Shown: one piece after another, positions 38,337 to 46,894 of the stretch
How positions within the stretch are numbered: the first letter of the stretch is position 1
Layout: every line of letters starts with the position of its first letter
Program-made: the position numbers and the translations under genes
Notes under the pieces: model-generated
Database searches by the model: none
What the model was told of the DNA's origin: nothing
Seen by the model: only the letters and a program-made list of their open reading frames with translations
Source: Planktomarina temperata RCA23
Lineage (GTDB): Bacteria; Pseudomonadota; Alphaproteobacteria; Rhodobacterales; Rhodobacteraceae
Assembly: GCF_000738435.1 (NCBI RefSeq)
Contig: NZ_CP003984.1
Location: 1,488,001 to 1,552,000 of the forward strand
Reading direction: 5' to 3'
DNA: 64,000 nucleotides

Positions 38337-39611
38337 CTATCTATCGCTTGACGACCAGTCTAGGTGGTTGATTGCCTCTCGAAGCCCCTTGAGGGCAAGG
38401 CCATCAGAGTAATTGCCAAAGGTCTGTCCTTCGATTTCATGGCCCATTAGTCTGGCGACTACAGTCACCCGTATTGTTGCGTTTTCTAGCTGAGTAGCAA
38501 AGCCCTTCCTCAGTGAGTGGAACACATAGTCTTTCCCATACCCCAGTGAGGATTTTAGCCGTCCAAACCTCTTGCCGATGGCGTTTGACCTGTCGCCGTA
38601 TTGATTGAAGGTGAGACCAGACAACAAGTAACCATCTGTGCTGGTATCAACCAGCCTTGCGACAGTTTGGGTGATGTGGGGATGAATAGGTATTGTACGC
38701 CAACCAGCCTCCGTCTTCGCATCTACAATGTCAATCTTGTCGCTATAAACATTGCCCAGCTTAAGGGAGCATAACTCCTCAATACGACAGCCACTATATG
38801 CCCCCAGTGTGATTAAATCTCTGAGAGTGTCATCCTCGCAAGCAACAAGCAGCTTTTGATAGTCCTGAACCCTGAACGACTTACGCTGGGCTTGTATGGT
38901 GGCCTTGGTGCGTTTCTTTTGCTTCGGAGGGAAAATCTTTACGAAAGGGGAGGGGAGGGTAAGACCTTTGTTATTTGCAAGGTAATCCCAATAGACGCTG
39001 ACAGGTGAAATCATTCGCCTTCTTGTAGCCAGAGATAAGCCTTGTTCAGTTCCAAGTGTTACATTCACCCAGTCTCTGACTTTGACCCTTGTAGCGTCCG
39101 AGGCATACGGAAATTGTTTGACGAAAAGCATCAGGTCTCGTCGCTGCATATCGGCTGTTTTTGGGGCGACATCTCTCAATGCAAAAAACTCATCGACATG
39201 TTCTCGAAGCAGCACTTCATTACCATGTGCTACACTGATGGCATCATACAGCGTTGTGGGACCGTCTCCCTCATTCTTGTCTCCGAGGTATTCCGAAAGT
39301 GCGACCTCCTCTTGCGCCATCCGTATCTCGTAGTCTGGGACGCCTTTAGACCTGTGTCGTTGGGTGTCTTGTCGAACTAATGCTAATGTGGTGAGAAGTT
39401 CATCATTGCTCCCAATTTCTAAGCCCTTAGCGATAGCAACTTGTCGTTTCCATTCCGCTATAACAGGAAGCACACGACTGTTGGCGATGCTGAGCGAGTC
39501 CGTTTCGAGTGATTGTTTGAACCGCACTTTGCCAAAGTGTTTTCTGAGTGCCTTTGGTATTTCAAGGACTGCATACCAACCTTGCCGTTGCTTCAATAGG
39601 AATTTTGGCAT
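38337..39611 (-). CDS. Tyrosine recombinase (site-specific integrase)
   Basis: 424 residues from the ATG at 39611; in-frame GTG/ATG starts at 39635 and 39629 are possible and would overlap the right arm repeat. The catalytic residues are present: Arg in GAYSGCRIEELCSL, HxxR in HSLRKGFATQL, His in LMGHEIEGQ and Tyr in FGNYSDG. A core-binding domain lies at about 150-250. It sits at the right edge of the island, 80 nt from attR, and is the likely enzyme for integration at tRNA-Ser. Confidence 0.95.
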   Translation of the reverse strand: MPKFLLKQRQGWYAVLEIPKALRKHFGKVRFKQSLETDSLSIANSRVLPVIAEWKRQVAIAKGLEIGSNDELLTTLALVRQDTQRHRSKGVPDYEIRMAQEEVALSEYLGDKNEGDGPTTLYDAISVAHGNEVLLREHVDEFFALRDVAPKTADMQRRDLMLFVKQFPYASDATRVKVRDWVNVTLGTEQGLSLATRRRMISPVSVYWDYLANNKGLTLPSPFVKIFPPKQKKRTKATIQAQRKSFRVQDYQKLLVACEDDTLRDLITLGAYSGCRIEELCSLKLGNVYSDKIDIVDAKTEAGWRTIPIHPHITQTVARLVDTSTDGYLLSGLTFNQYGDRSNAIGKRFGRLKSSLGYGKDYVFHSLRKGFATQLENATIRVTVVARLMGHEIEGQTFGNYSDGLALKGLREAINHLDWSSSDR

Positions 39612-39627
39612 CGTAGACCTCAATGTC

Positions 39628-39653
39628 ATTACCACCTACGTTTACCACCTACG
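39628..39653 (+). repeat. Right 26-bp arm repeat of the island
   Basis: Identical to 29765-29790. It overlaps the possible integrase starts, so arm binding could repress the int promoter. Confidence 0.7.
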
Positions 39654-39713
39654 TATGGGTAATAATAGCCATATAAATATCAAAATAAGTGATTTTAGGT
39701 CAATTGGCGTAGT

Positions 39714-39733
39714 ATCCCTTCGTCTCCGCCACC
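39714..39733 (+). repeat. attR: tRNA-Ser 3' end direct repeat
   Basis: The exact second copy of the 20-mer at 29686-29705, outside any tRNA gene here. It marks the right end of the island. Confidence 0.88.
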
Positions 39734-39862
39734 CAATTCTTTTATCTACTTGTTTGTAATATAGAAGAATTCCATTTTAATTTTCCATTCACACACCTGT
39801 TCCCACCTTTGGTGCTCGTTCGAAATCTGGCTTTTATGCCTCATCCACAAGGCCGGTGATCA

Positions 39863-39970
39863 ATCAGCGTTGGTCCTCGCGGCTGATTTGGCCGTAGCCG
39901 CGCAGGGCGGTGAGAATGTCAGTATGTCCAAGGTTTTGCGCGGTGGTGGTGAGCTCGGTGGCGGAAGAGA
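39863..39970 (-). pseudogene. C-terminal relic of a tyrosine recombinase
   Basis: Reading on the minus strand gives TAQNLGHTDILTALRGYGQI then SREDQR and stop. This matches the last catalytic His-to-Tyr segment of integrases (NLGHxxxxTxxxYG). The upstream catalytic part is absent. It indicates an older, decayed element beside the intact island. Confidence 0.6.
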
Positions 39971-40429
39971 CACATTGAAGAAGAGGCATTAAGATGACTA
40001 CGTGAGATTTAAGGTCATCTTCATGGAGCTACGGATGTTGCAAGCCTATGCCGCACTGCGGGTATTCTACCCAGTGAAAGGGTCATTCAATGCTCTTCAC
40101 GCGGGGGCGCAAGTGATAGGTTAAGATGGTTTTAAATGCGGTAGAAAAGCGCTGGATCGCGTCTTTGCAGAAGGTCACACACAGGCATGTTTAGGATTTA
40201 CGGCATGGCAAGCGATAATTTATTTGCGTATACTGCATCTGGGCGCAGCCGAATTGAGTAAAGGACAGGGCTGATAAACGAGGGTTATCGTTATTGAACG
40301 ATATTTTCCCTGTCGCCAAAATAGACCCTCCAGAAACCCAGAGAGTCACATGAGTTGAGTCATGAACTTGAATCCAGATACAAAATCCAATAAAATCCGA
40401 CACACGGGGAGATTTCGGAGTTTAGTGTG
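39971..40429. other. Relic zone without a gene
   Basis: No convincing reading frame on either strand, and no terminator or RNA seen. It lies between the integrase relic and the DUF1461 gene and is probably decayed mobile DNA. Confidence 0.45.
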
Positions 40430-41155
40430 ATGGTAAGAATTCTAATTAACTCTTTTTTATCACTGGTTGTACTGGCTGTTTGCTTGATGTTTTCATGGCG
40501 CGCATTGTCGGAGGCAAATTTCCTTTTTCCTCAGCTTTATGAGATCAATGGAATTGATGCGCAAATTGCCAAATATGGGCCTCAGAATAGGAACCGAGTT
40601 GGTTTTGAAACTACAACGAAGGCGGAGAGGGGTATAATATTCGGAGAGATAGTTGAGGCTGTAAATAATAGTGGTATTGGTCTAGAAAAAATTGTTTACC
40701 GGGCTCCCAGTGGCGAAGTAATTGACAGTTTTCTTACGCAGCCAGAAATCGATCATCTGAATGATGTGGCTCGATTAATTGGTTATCTAAACAAAACACT
40801 ATTATACCTAACGGCCTTTCTGTTTTGTCTTGTGACGTTTTGTTGGACATTAAAAGTCCGGAAAAACACAAATATATGGAGACCTTTCACGGTAGGAAAG
40901 TCATTCATAAGCATGTTAGCAGTGTTGTTACTTTGTTTTGCTATCGTCACAGCAGTTGGCCCGCAAAGAGTTTTTTATGCTCTTCACGAGTGGATTTTTG
41001 CCGGCATGGCTCCTTGGCACTTTTATTTCCAGGACTCATTGATGACCACCATGTTAACCGAGCCTCTATTTGGGAGCATATCAATTTTATTGGTGGGAAC
41101 CGCATTTGTTTTCTGGCTTTTGCTATCAGCTCTGATCAAAAGAATTTTGGCTTAG
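40430..41155 (+). CDS. DUF1461-like integral membrane protein
   Basis: 241 residues from the ATG at 40430 with CGGAG upstream. An N-terminal helix is followed by a 100-residue external domain and four C-terminal helices. The late segment FAGMAPWHFYFQDSLMTTML resembles the tryptophan/Phe-rich DUF1461 signature. Function unknown. It is more A+T-rich than the chromosomal neighbours and flanked by relics. Confidence 0.65.
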   Translation: MVRILINSFLSLVVLAVCLMFSWRALSEANFLFPQLYEINGIDAQIAKYGPQNRNRVGFETTTKAERGIIFGEIVEAVNNSGIGLEKIVYRAPSGEVIDSFLTQPEIDHLNDVARLIGYLNKTLLYLTAFLFCLVTFCWTLKVRKNTNIWRPFTVGKSFISMLAVLLLCFAIVTAVGPQRVFYALHEWIFAGMAPWHFYFQDSLMTTMLTEPLFGSISILLVGTAFVFWLLLSALIKRILA

Positions 41156-41219
41156 ATGTTGCGTAACCCTGCAACTGCCCCGGGCAGCTTCCTAAGCGCG
41201 GCAATGTTGACGTCCAACA

Positions 41220-41520
41220 TCACCTGTCTTTGTATTTATCCCAATATTCGGTTAGCCACTTTGGTCTGTGCAGTCCACAGCGCGGAAACCTAGCCCAGCG
41301 GCTGGTTTTATCCGCGACGAGGTTCGGGCGTGGAAAGCCATGAAAAGCGACCATTAAGGTTTCAGGTGCCGGCTTTAGTGGGGGCACAAATATATCCATC
41401 AAATATTGACGCCGCAAATGGTACTTGAGACTCTGTATCCACTCTAATGGATAATAGTCTTTCTTTCGAGCGTGATCGGCGACAAACCCTTGCTCAACCT
41501 AGAGGTTGAACGGGCTGAAT
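41220..41520 (-). pseudogene. Glycosyltransferase-like C-terminal fragment
   Basis: The minus-strand frame reads KDYYPLEWIQSLKYHLRRQY, then PPETLMVAFHGFPRP-like sequence and PKWLTEYWDKY. The phrase VAFHGFPRP near the end followed by W..YW is typical of nucleotide-sugar transferase tails. There is no start codon with N-terminal domain before tRNA-Ala. It is a truncated gene. Confidence 0.5.
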
Positions 41521-41562
41521 GATCGCTGGGTCGCGATTGGTCATCTTAAATTTTTGGGGAAA

Positions 41563-41638
41563 TGGTGGACCCTAGCGGGATCGAACCGCTGACCTCCTGC
41601 ATGCCATGCAGGCGCTCTCCCAGCTGAGCTAAGGGCCC
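41563..41638 (-). tRNA. tRNA-Ala (GGC)
   Basis: On the minus strand it begins GGGCCCTTAGCTCAGCTGGG and ends AGGGTCC-A-CCA. The anticodon stem CCTGC/GCAGG encloses anticodon GGC. Relic integrase DNA lies on its 3' side, as expected for an old tRNA-integrated element. Confidence 0.95.
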
Positions 41639-41709
41639 TTTGATATCTTGCTGTCTAGGCAAGGCTTGGCGCGGGATCAAGAGGAAATCAGCGCGCCAAG
41701 CAAAGAAAT

Positions 41710-42033
41710 TTAGCTGTCGTCGTCGTCTGTGGCGACATCTGCGATTTCATCGAGTGAAACCGTATCATCGTCGTCGTCATCAAGCACATCATCGCCCAAA
41801 TCTACATCGACGTCATCATCGTCCAATACCACTTCATCGGCATCTGTGTCGGCTTCATTCATCTTTGTTGTTTGTGCATCTTCCGCATCGGCCACCATTG
41901 TGCGACCTTTATTTGCGTCAAGCGTAACAGTTTCGCCCGTGTAGGGGCTGATGATCGGATCTTTATTCAAGTCGTAAAAACGCTTGCCTGTGGTGGGGCA
42001 AATACGTTTGGTACCCCATTCTTCGTTCGGCAT
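41710..42033 (-). CDS. FYDLN acid domain protein (TIGR02300 family)
   Basis: 107 residues from the ATG at 42033, which has GAGGGG upstream. The signature is WGTKRICPTTGKRFYDLN, with KDPIISPYTGE following. The tail is extremely acidic (runs of D such as DDVLDDDDDD). The family is alphaproteobacterial and of unknown function. It is divergent from the metalloprotease gene. Confidence 0.93.
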   Translation of the reverse strand: MPNEEWGTKRICPTTGKRFYDLNKDPIISPYTGETVTLDANKGRTMVADAEDAQTTKMNEADTDADEVVLDDDDVDVDLGDDVLDDDDDDTVSLDEIADVATDDDDS

Positions 42034-42130
42034 GGGTTTTCCCCTCTCGCAATCGGTGACAATCTGTGCCGAGTGCCATACACAAGAGGCGGTGTCAAAG
42101 GTGAAATCTATTAATTCGTGGATGTCGTGG

Positions 42131-42841
42131 ATGAATCTGCCCTCAAATACGGCCGATCGGCAGATTATACTGCCCGGCCGGCCTGAAATTACGGTGCTTT
42201 TGCGCCCATCGCGCCGGGCAAGCCGCCTGTCGCTGCGGATCTCGCGGCTCAAAGGGCAGGTGACACTCAGTCTGCCTTTGTCCTGTCCGATGGTGCAGGC
42301 GAAAAATTTTGTTCTGGAAAAAGAATCTTGGATCCGTGCGCATTTGGCCGATTTGCCCCGGGTGGCCCAGGCGGGTTTTGACCGTCAGCTGCCCTTTGCC
42401 GGTCGCCTATTAACCATAGCCCCGGGCGCGGGGCGGCAGGTTGAGCTGAGCGGGGATCGACTGTTGGTGCCTGGCCGCGAGTCTTTGGTGCCTGCGCGCG
42501 TGAAAGCCTTTTTAAAGCTGCAAGCGCGCTTGGCGCTGCAAGAGGCGGTTGATCACTATTCCGAACGTCTCGGGCGGCCCTATGGGCGCCTGACACTGCG
42601 GGACACGACCTCGAGATGGGGGTCTTGTTCAACGCAGGGAAATTTGAACTTCTCATGGCGCTTGATCATGGCCCCACCTGAGGTGTTGCGCTATGTGGCG
42701 GCCCATGAGGTGGCGCATTTGAAACAGATGAATCACTCCGCCGCCTTTTGGGCGCTGGTTGAGCGCCTCTTTCCGGGCCATCAGGCGCAGCGTGACTGGC
42801 TTAAGCACCACGGTGAAGATCTGCATCGTTATCAGTTCTAA
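42131..42841 (+). CDS. YgjP/DUF45 family zinc metalloprotease
   Basis: 236 residues from the ATG at 42131 (alternative at 42122). It has TSRWGSCSTQGNLNFSWRL followed by the zinc motif YVAAHEVAHLKQMNHSAAFW (HEXXH plus third His), the YgjP/SprT-like layout. Substrate unknown; cytosolic (no signal). The gene ends 72 nt before the GntR gene and is on the same strand. Confidence 0.9.
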   Translation: MNLPSNTADRQIILPGRPEITVLLRPSRRASRLSLRISRLKGQVTLSLPLSCPMVQAKNFVLEKESWIRAHLADLPRVAQAGFDRQLPFAGRLLTIAPGAGRQVELSGDRLLVPGRESLVPARVKAFLKLQARLALQEAVDHYSERLGRPYGRLTLRDTTSRWGSCSTQGNLNFSWRLIMAPPEVLRYVAAHEVAHLKQMNHSAAFWALVERLFPGHQAQRDWLKHHGEDLHRYQF

Positions 42842-42900
42842 ATGGTGCTTATGGCGCGGCGCGGGCTGGCCATGCCCATTGGTGTTTGACAGGCGCGGCA

Positions 42901-42914
42901 AATGTGATCACAAA
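42901..42914 (+). promoter_or_regulatory. GntR-type palindrome at the gntR start codon
   Basis: AATGTGATCACAAA, the same palindrome as upstream of sdhC and sucC, ends on the first base of the gene. A TTGACA lies 10 nt upstream (42886-42891), so the site overlaps the promoter. Binding here would give autorepression. Confidence 0.65.
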
Positions 42915-43564
42915 TGCATATGGCAGAAAAATTGCAAGACAGCTATCTGGCCGCACATGACCAGCTTTACCGCACATTGCGCATGCGGATCATGTACGGC
43001 GAAATGCGCCCGGGGCAGGCGATAACCCTGCGGGGCGTGGCCGAGGAATTCGGAGTCTCTGTGACCCCGGTGCGCGAGGCGTTGAAGCGGCTGGCGGCAG
43101 AGGGGGCTCTGAGCATTTCGGTGAGCGGGCGGTTCCAAACCCCGGCTCTGACCAATGACCGGATTGAGGAGCTTGCTGCTCTGCGGGCGTTGATCGAGGT
43201 GGAATTGGCCACACGGGCCTTGCCGCGGGCGCATATGGCTCTGGTTGAGCGGTTACAAACGATAAATAACGCCATTTCTGTGGCTGTGGCGAAGGCGGAT
43301 GCTGTCACTTACATACGAACAAATCTCGAGTTTCACCGCACGCTCTACTTGCGGGCCCAGGCTCCGGCGATGCTGGCAACGGTCGAGACAGTGTGGCTGC
43401 AAATGGGCCCAACGATGCGGGCGCTCTATGGCCGGTTGCAACGTAAGGATCCGCCAATGCATCACCGCCTGATTCTTGCGGCTTTGAAAGCTGGCGATGA
43501 ACCGGGCCTTCGGGTGGCTGTGCGGGCGGATGTCACCCAGGGGCTGCGCATGTTGGCGCGCTGA
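42914..43564 (+). CDS. GntR/FCD family transcriptional regulator, candidate TCA-cycle repressor
   Basis: 216 residues; a second ATG at 42920 is possible, and no Shine-Dalgarno is visible because the operator occupies that position. An N-terminal winged HTH at about 15-80 (ITLRGVAEEFGVSVTPVREA then LKRLAAEGAL) and an all-helical FCD effector domain at about 90-205 (with metal-site type NLEFHRTLY and HHRLI) place it in the FadR subgroup. Its operator-like palindrome recurs upstream of sdhC and sucC, so it probably regulates succinate dehydrogenase and 2-oxoglutarate/succinyl-CoA genes. The effector is likely a carboxylate but is not shown. Confidence 0.88.
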   Translation: MHMAEKLQDSYLAAHDQLYRTLRMRIMYGEMRPGQAITLRGVAEEFGVSVTPVREALKRLAAEGALSISVSGRFQTPALTNDRIEELAALRALIEVELATRALPRAHMALVERLQTINNAISVAVAKADAVTYIRTNLEFHRTLYLRAQAPAMLATVETVWLQMGPTMRALYGRLQRKDPPMHHRLILAALKAGDEPGLRVAVRADVTQGLRMLAR

Positions 43565-43658
43565 GACCTCTGCATAACTCAACTGCCAAGCTAAAACACT
43601 GTGCCCGGTGGCCACACCGGGCAGCGCCTGCCTGCCCCCCGGCAGGCGCATTCACCAT
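43565..43658 (-). repeat. Two-hairpin dispersed repeat, copy 2
   Basis: Inverted copy of 17843-17936. It starts directly after the gntR stop, so its hairpins may also end or stabilise the gntR mRNA. Confidence 0.85.
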
Positions 43659-43850
43659 GTGGGTATGCTGGAACGTATGGTTATTGCTCAAAGTTTGCAG
43701 TCATTTCACCACCAGACATATGCGCCCGCCCAGGCCGGCGCTGCCCTCATTTCATATTGCAAGGGCGTTATTCAGAGGTCTTGGCAAAGATCTGCACCCA
43801 TGGGCGCAGGCCTGAAAATACGATAGATTGCGTGACGGCGGCGGCCTGGC
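43659..43850. other. Spacer between repeat copy 2 and lpdA, no gene seen
   Basis: The short frames here have no ribosome-binding site or recognised motif. Confidence 0.45.
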
Positions 43851-45239
43851 TTAGCTGTGAATTGCCCCATCGCCACAGGCCAAAGCCGCCTCGCGCACGG
43901 CTTCGGAATAGGTGGGATGGGCGTGGCAGGTACGCGCCAAATCTTCAGCGGCGGCGCCAAATTCCATTGCCACGCAGACCTCATGGATCAGATCTCCCGC
44001 CATTGGGCCGATGATATGCGCGCCAAGAATGCGATCGGTTGTTGCGTCTGCTAGGATTTTCACAAAGCCATCAGCCGCAAAATTTGCTTTTGCGCGGCCA
44101 TTGCCCATGAAGGAAAACTTGCCGGCCTTGTAGGCTCGGCCTGCCTCTTTCAATTGCTCTTCGGTTTGGCCAACGGTGGCGACCTCTGGATGGGTGTAGA
44201 TCACACCGGGGATTACATCATAGTTCACATGGCCTGCTTGCCCTGCCAAGATTTCCGCCACGGCCATGCCTTCATCTTCGGCCTTATGGGCCAGCATGGG
44301 GCCCGTTATGGCGTCGCCAATGGCATAAATGCCGGGAACAGAGGTTGCATAATGGGCATCGGTTTGGATTTGACCGCGCGCGGTGAGGGTGACGCCAAGC
44401 GCGTCCAATCCGAGGCCGTCGACGTAGGGACGCCGGCCCGTGGCGACAAGCACCACATCCGCCTCCAGCTCATGCGTGGTGTCTTTTTTGCGTTTGACAT
44501 AGCTCACAGTGGCTTTGCCTTTTTTCACTGCAACGGATTGCACGGCTGCGCCCATGGTGAACTTGAGGCCTTGTTTCTTGAGAATCCTGAGGAAGGTTTT
44601 TTGCACCTCACCGTCCATACCGGGGGTGATGTCGTCCAGAAATTCTATCACCTCAACCTCGGTGCCCAGGCGCGCATAGACAGATCCCAATTCCAATCCA
44701 ATAACACCAGCGCCGATCACCACCATTTTGCTCGGAATTTTGTCCAACGCCAGGGCACCTGTTGATGTCACGACGGTTTTCTCATCAATTTCAATTCCGG
44801 GCAGGCTGGAGGGTTCGGAGCCAGAAGCGATGATGATGTGTTTGGCCTGATGGATGTCATCACCAACTTTGACCTGACCGGCCGCAGGAATGCTGCCCCA
44901 GCCTTTCAGCCAGTCAATTTTGTTTTTCTTGAATAGAAACTCAATGCCCTTGGTATTGCCGTCAATCACCTCGGTTTTATACCCCTGCATCTTCGCCCAA
45001 TCGACCTTGGGATCTTCGGCAATCAAACCCATTTTGGCAAAATTATGTTGCGCTTCATGCAATTGGTGGCTGGCATGTAGCAGGGCTTTGGAGGGGATAC
45101 AGCCGACATTCAGGCAGGTCCCCCCAAGCGTGTCACGCCCCTCGACACAGGCGGTTTTGAGACCGAGCTGGGCGCAGCGAATAGCGCTGACATAGCCACC
45201 GGGGCCGGAGCCAATCACAATTACATCATAAGAAGCCAT
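43851..45239 (-). CDS. lpdA: Dihydrolipoyl dehydrogenase (E3)
   Basis: 462 residues. FAD site [20 protein letters not shown], redox cysteines in [20 protein letters not shown] site [20 protein letters not shown] and the C-terminal catalytic HAHPTYSEA (His). It reoxidises lipoamide of 2-oxoglutarate dehydrogenase. It ends the leftward suc gene set, 154 nt after sucB. Confidence 0.97.
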   Translation of the reverse strand: MASYDVIVIGSGPGGYVSAIRCAQLGLKTACVEGRDTLGGTCLNVGCIPSKALLHASHQLHEAQHNFAKMGLIAEDPKVDWAKMQGYKTEVIDGNTKGIEFLFKKNKIDWLKGWGSIPAAGQVKVGDDIHQAKHIIIASGSEPSSLPGIEIDEKTVVTSTGALALDKIPSKMVVIGAGVIGLELGSVYARLGTEVEVIEFLDDITPGMDGEVQKTFLRILKKQGLKFTMGAAVQSVAVKKGKATVSYVKRKKDTTHELEADVVLVATGRRPYVDGLGLDALGVTLTARGQIQTDAHYATSVPGIYAIGDAITGPMLAHKAEDEGMAVAEILAGQAGHVNYDVIPGVIYTHPEVATVGQTEEQLKEAGRAYKAGKFSFMGNGRAKANFAADGFVKILADATTDRILGAHIIGPMAGDLIHEVCVAMEFGAAAEDLARTCHAHPTYSEAVREAALACGDGAIHS

Positions 45240-45393
45240 AAGAAAGGTCCTTTATTTTCAGGGCGGGCCCGGGAGCCCATGGTTGTATTTCTGTCCCAAC
45301 CTCAACCTAAGTGAGGCCGGGCAAAGATCATAACGGACAAATGTCCAAAATGAACACTATGGCCACCGCCGGTGACGTTGGATCTCTTCCGGA

Positions 45394-46890
45394 TTAGAGA
45401 TCCATCAACAGGCGGCGCGGGTCTTCTAAGGCTTCTTTGACGCGCACGAGGAAGGTGACGGCGCCCTTGCCGTCCACGACCCGGTGATCATAGCTCAAAG
45501 CCAGATACATCATGGGGCGAATAACCACCTCACCGTTGATCGCCATCGGACGGTCTTGGATCTTATGCATGCCCAATATGCCCGATTGCGGCGGATTGAG
45601 AATAGGCGAAGACATCAGCGAGCCGTAGACACCTCCGTTGGAGATGGTGAAGGTGCCGCCCTGCATTTCCGCCATGGACAATTTACCATCACGCGCGCGG
45701 GCGCCTTTTTCTGCAATGGCTTTTTCGATCTCGGCAAAGGACAAGGAATCCGCATCACGGATCACCGGAACCACCAATCCTGTTGGCGTGCCCGCGGCGA
45801 TGCCCATGTGGACGAAATTTTTATACACGATATCTGTGCCATCAATTTCCGAGTTGACCTCTGGCACCTCGCGCAGCGCATGGCAGCAGGCCACTGTGAA
45901 AAAAGACATAAAGCCCAGTTTTACGCCATGTTTCTTTAAAAACAGATCTTTATATTCATTACGCAGGGCCATGACCTCTGTCATGTCGACTTCATTGTAA
46001 GTGGTCAACATGGCCGCAGTGTTCTGGCTGTCCTTGAGACGCCGCGCAATGGTTTGGCGCAGGCGTGTCATCTTCACGCGCTCTTCGCGCGCGGCATCAT
46101 CTGCAGGAACCGCCGCGCGAATGGGCGTGGCTGGCGGGATCGGAGCGGCCTGGGGCGCGGCTGCGGCGAGGGCTTTTTGAACGTCTTGTTTCATCACACG
46201 GTTATCTTTGCCTGTTGCGGTCACATCATTTCGGTTGAGGCCGGCCTCGGACATGAGCTTTTTCGCTGATGGGGCATCTTCGACATCATGGCTTTTTGCA
46301 GCGGCGGTGGCGGCGGCCTCCGCTGGGGCTGGCTTGCTGGAGATGTCCCCGCCAATCACAGCCAATTGTCCGCCCGCTTGCACGGTGCTGCCTTCGGCGG
46401 CAAGGATTTGCCCCAAAACACCGGCGGCCGGTGCGGGCACTTCCACACTCACCTTATCGGTTTCCAATTCACAGAGCATTTCATCCTGCGCCACCGTATC
46501 GCCTGGCTTTTTGTACCAGGTCGAGACTGTGGCCTCCGTGACAGATTCGCCCAAGACCGGTACCATCACTGCGACGGTTTGCGCCGCTGGCGCAGGTGCA
46601 CTCTTGGCGGCTGTCGCCGTGGCTGCGGCTGTGGCGGGTCCAGAGGCTGCGGCACCCTCGTTGATTTGTGCCAATAGCGCTTCGGTGCTGACGGTCGCGC
46701 CTTCCGCGGCAACGATTTCCGCCAATGTGCCCGCCACGGGGCTGGGCACTTCAACGGTGACCTTGTCAGTTTCCAGCTCACAGAGCATATCGTCCACGGC
46801 AACTTGATCGCCAGGTTTTTTGAACCAGGTCGCGACAGTGGCCTCGGTCACAGATTCGCCCAAAGTGGGAACACGAACTTCGGTGGCCAT
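45394..46890 (-). CDS. sucB: 2-oxoglutarate dehydrogenase E2 (dihydrolipoyl succinyltransferase), two lipoyl domains
   Basis: 498 residues, longer than the one-lipoyl enzyme of E. coli. Lipoyl domain 1 (about 3-76) has Lys43 and domain 2 (about 107-180) has Lys146, each in the ELETDKV context. Ala/Pro linkers separate them. An E3-binding domain is at about 205-245 ([14 protein letters not shown]), and the catalytic core ends with SYDHRVVDG (His). Four nt separate it from sucA. Confidence 0.96.
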   Translation of the reverse strand: MATEVRVPTLGESVTEATVATWFKKPGDQVAVDDMLCELETDKVTVEVPSPVAGTLAEIVAAEGATVSTEALLAQINEGAAASGPATAAATATAAKSAPAPAAQTVAVMVPVLGESVTEATVSTWYKKPGDTVAQDEMLCELETDKVSVEVPAPAAGVLGQILAAEGSTVQAGGQLAVIGGDISSKPAPAEAAATAAAKSHDVEDAPSAKKLMSEAGLNRNDVTATGKDNRVMKQDVQKALAAAAPQAAPIPPATPIRAAVPADDAAREERVKMTRLRQTIARRLKDSQNTAAMLTTYNEVDMTEVMALRNEYKDLFLKKHGVKLGFMSFFTVACCHALREVPEVNSEIDGTDIVYKNFVHMGIAAGTPTGLVVPVIRDADSLSFAEIEKAIAEKGARARDGKLSMAEMQGGTFTISNGGVYGSLMSSPILNPPQSGILGMHKIQDRPMAINGEVVIRPMMYLALSYDHRVVDGKGAVTFLVRVKEALEDPRRLLMDL

Positions 46891-46894
46891 GATT

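Larger units (their letters stand above)
29686..39733. mobile_element. 10-kb genomic island integrated at tRNA-Ser
   Basis: The segment is bounded by 20-bp att repeats (29686-29705, 39714-39733), with a tyrosine recombinase at the right end reading inward and a shared 26-bp repeat just inside each end. The DNA is visibly more A+T-rich than its flanks and codon use changes. It carries a serine resolvase with repeated boxes and unlinked cargo: bactofilin, HtpX, HDAC, TspO, CIA30, cupin and small proteins. It has no plasmid replication or conjugation genes, so it is probably mobilised passively. Confidence 0.88.

Noticed and set aside
29704-39713. Prophage
   Set aside because: No capsid, tail, portal or terminase genes; only integrase, resolvase and cargo.
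41220-41417. Intact small gene of 65 codons
   Set aside because: The homology extends upstream to 41520 without a start, so it is a fragment of a larger glycosyltransferase.
43601-44014. Frame on the plus strand through repeat copy 2 into lpdA
   Set aside because: It overlaps the conserved lpdA sequence on the other strand and has no ribosome-binding site.
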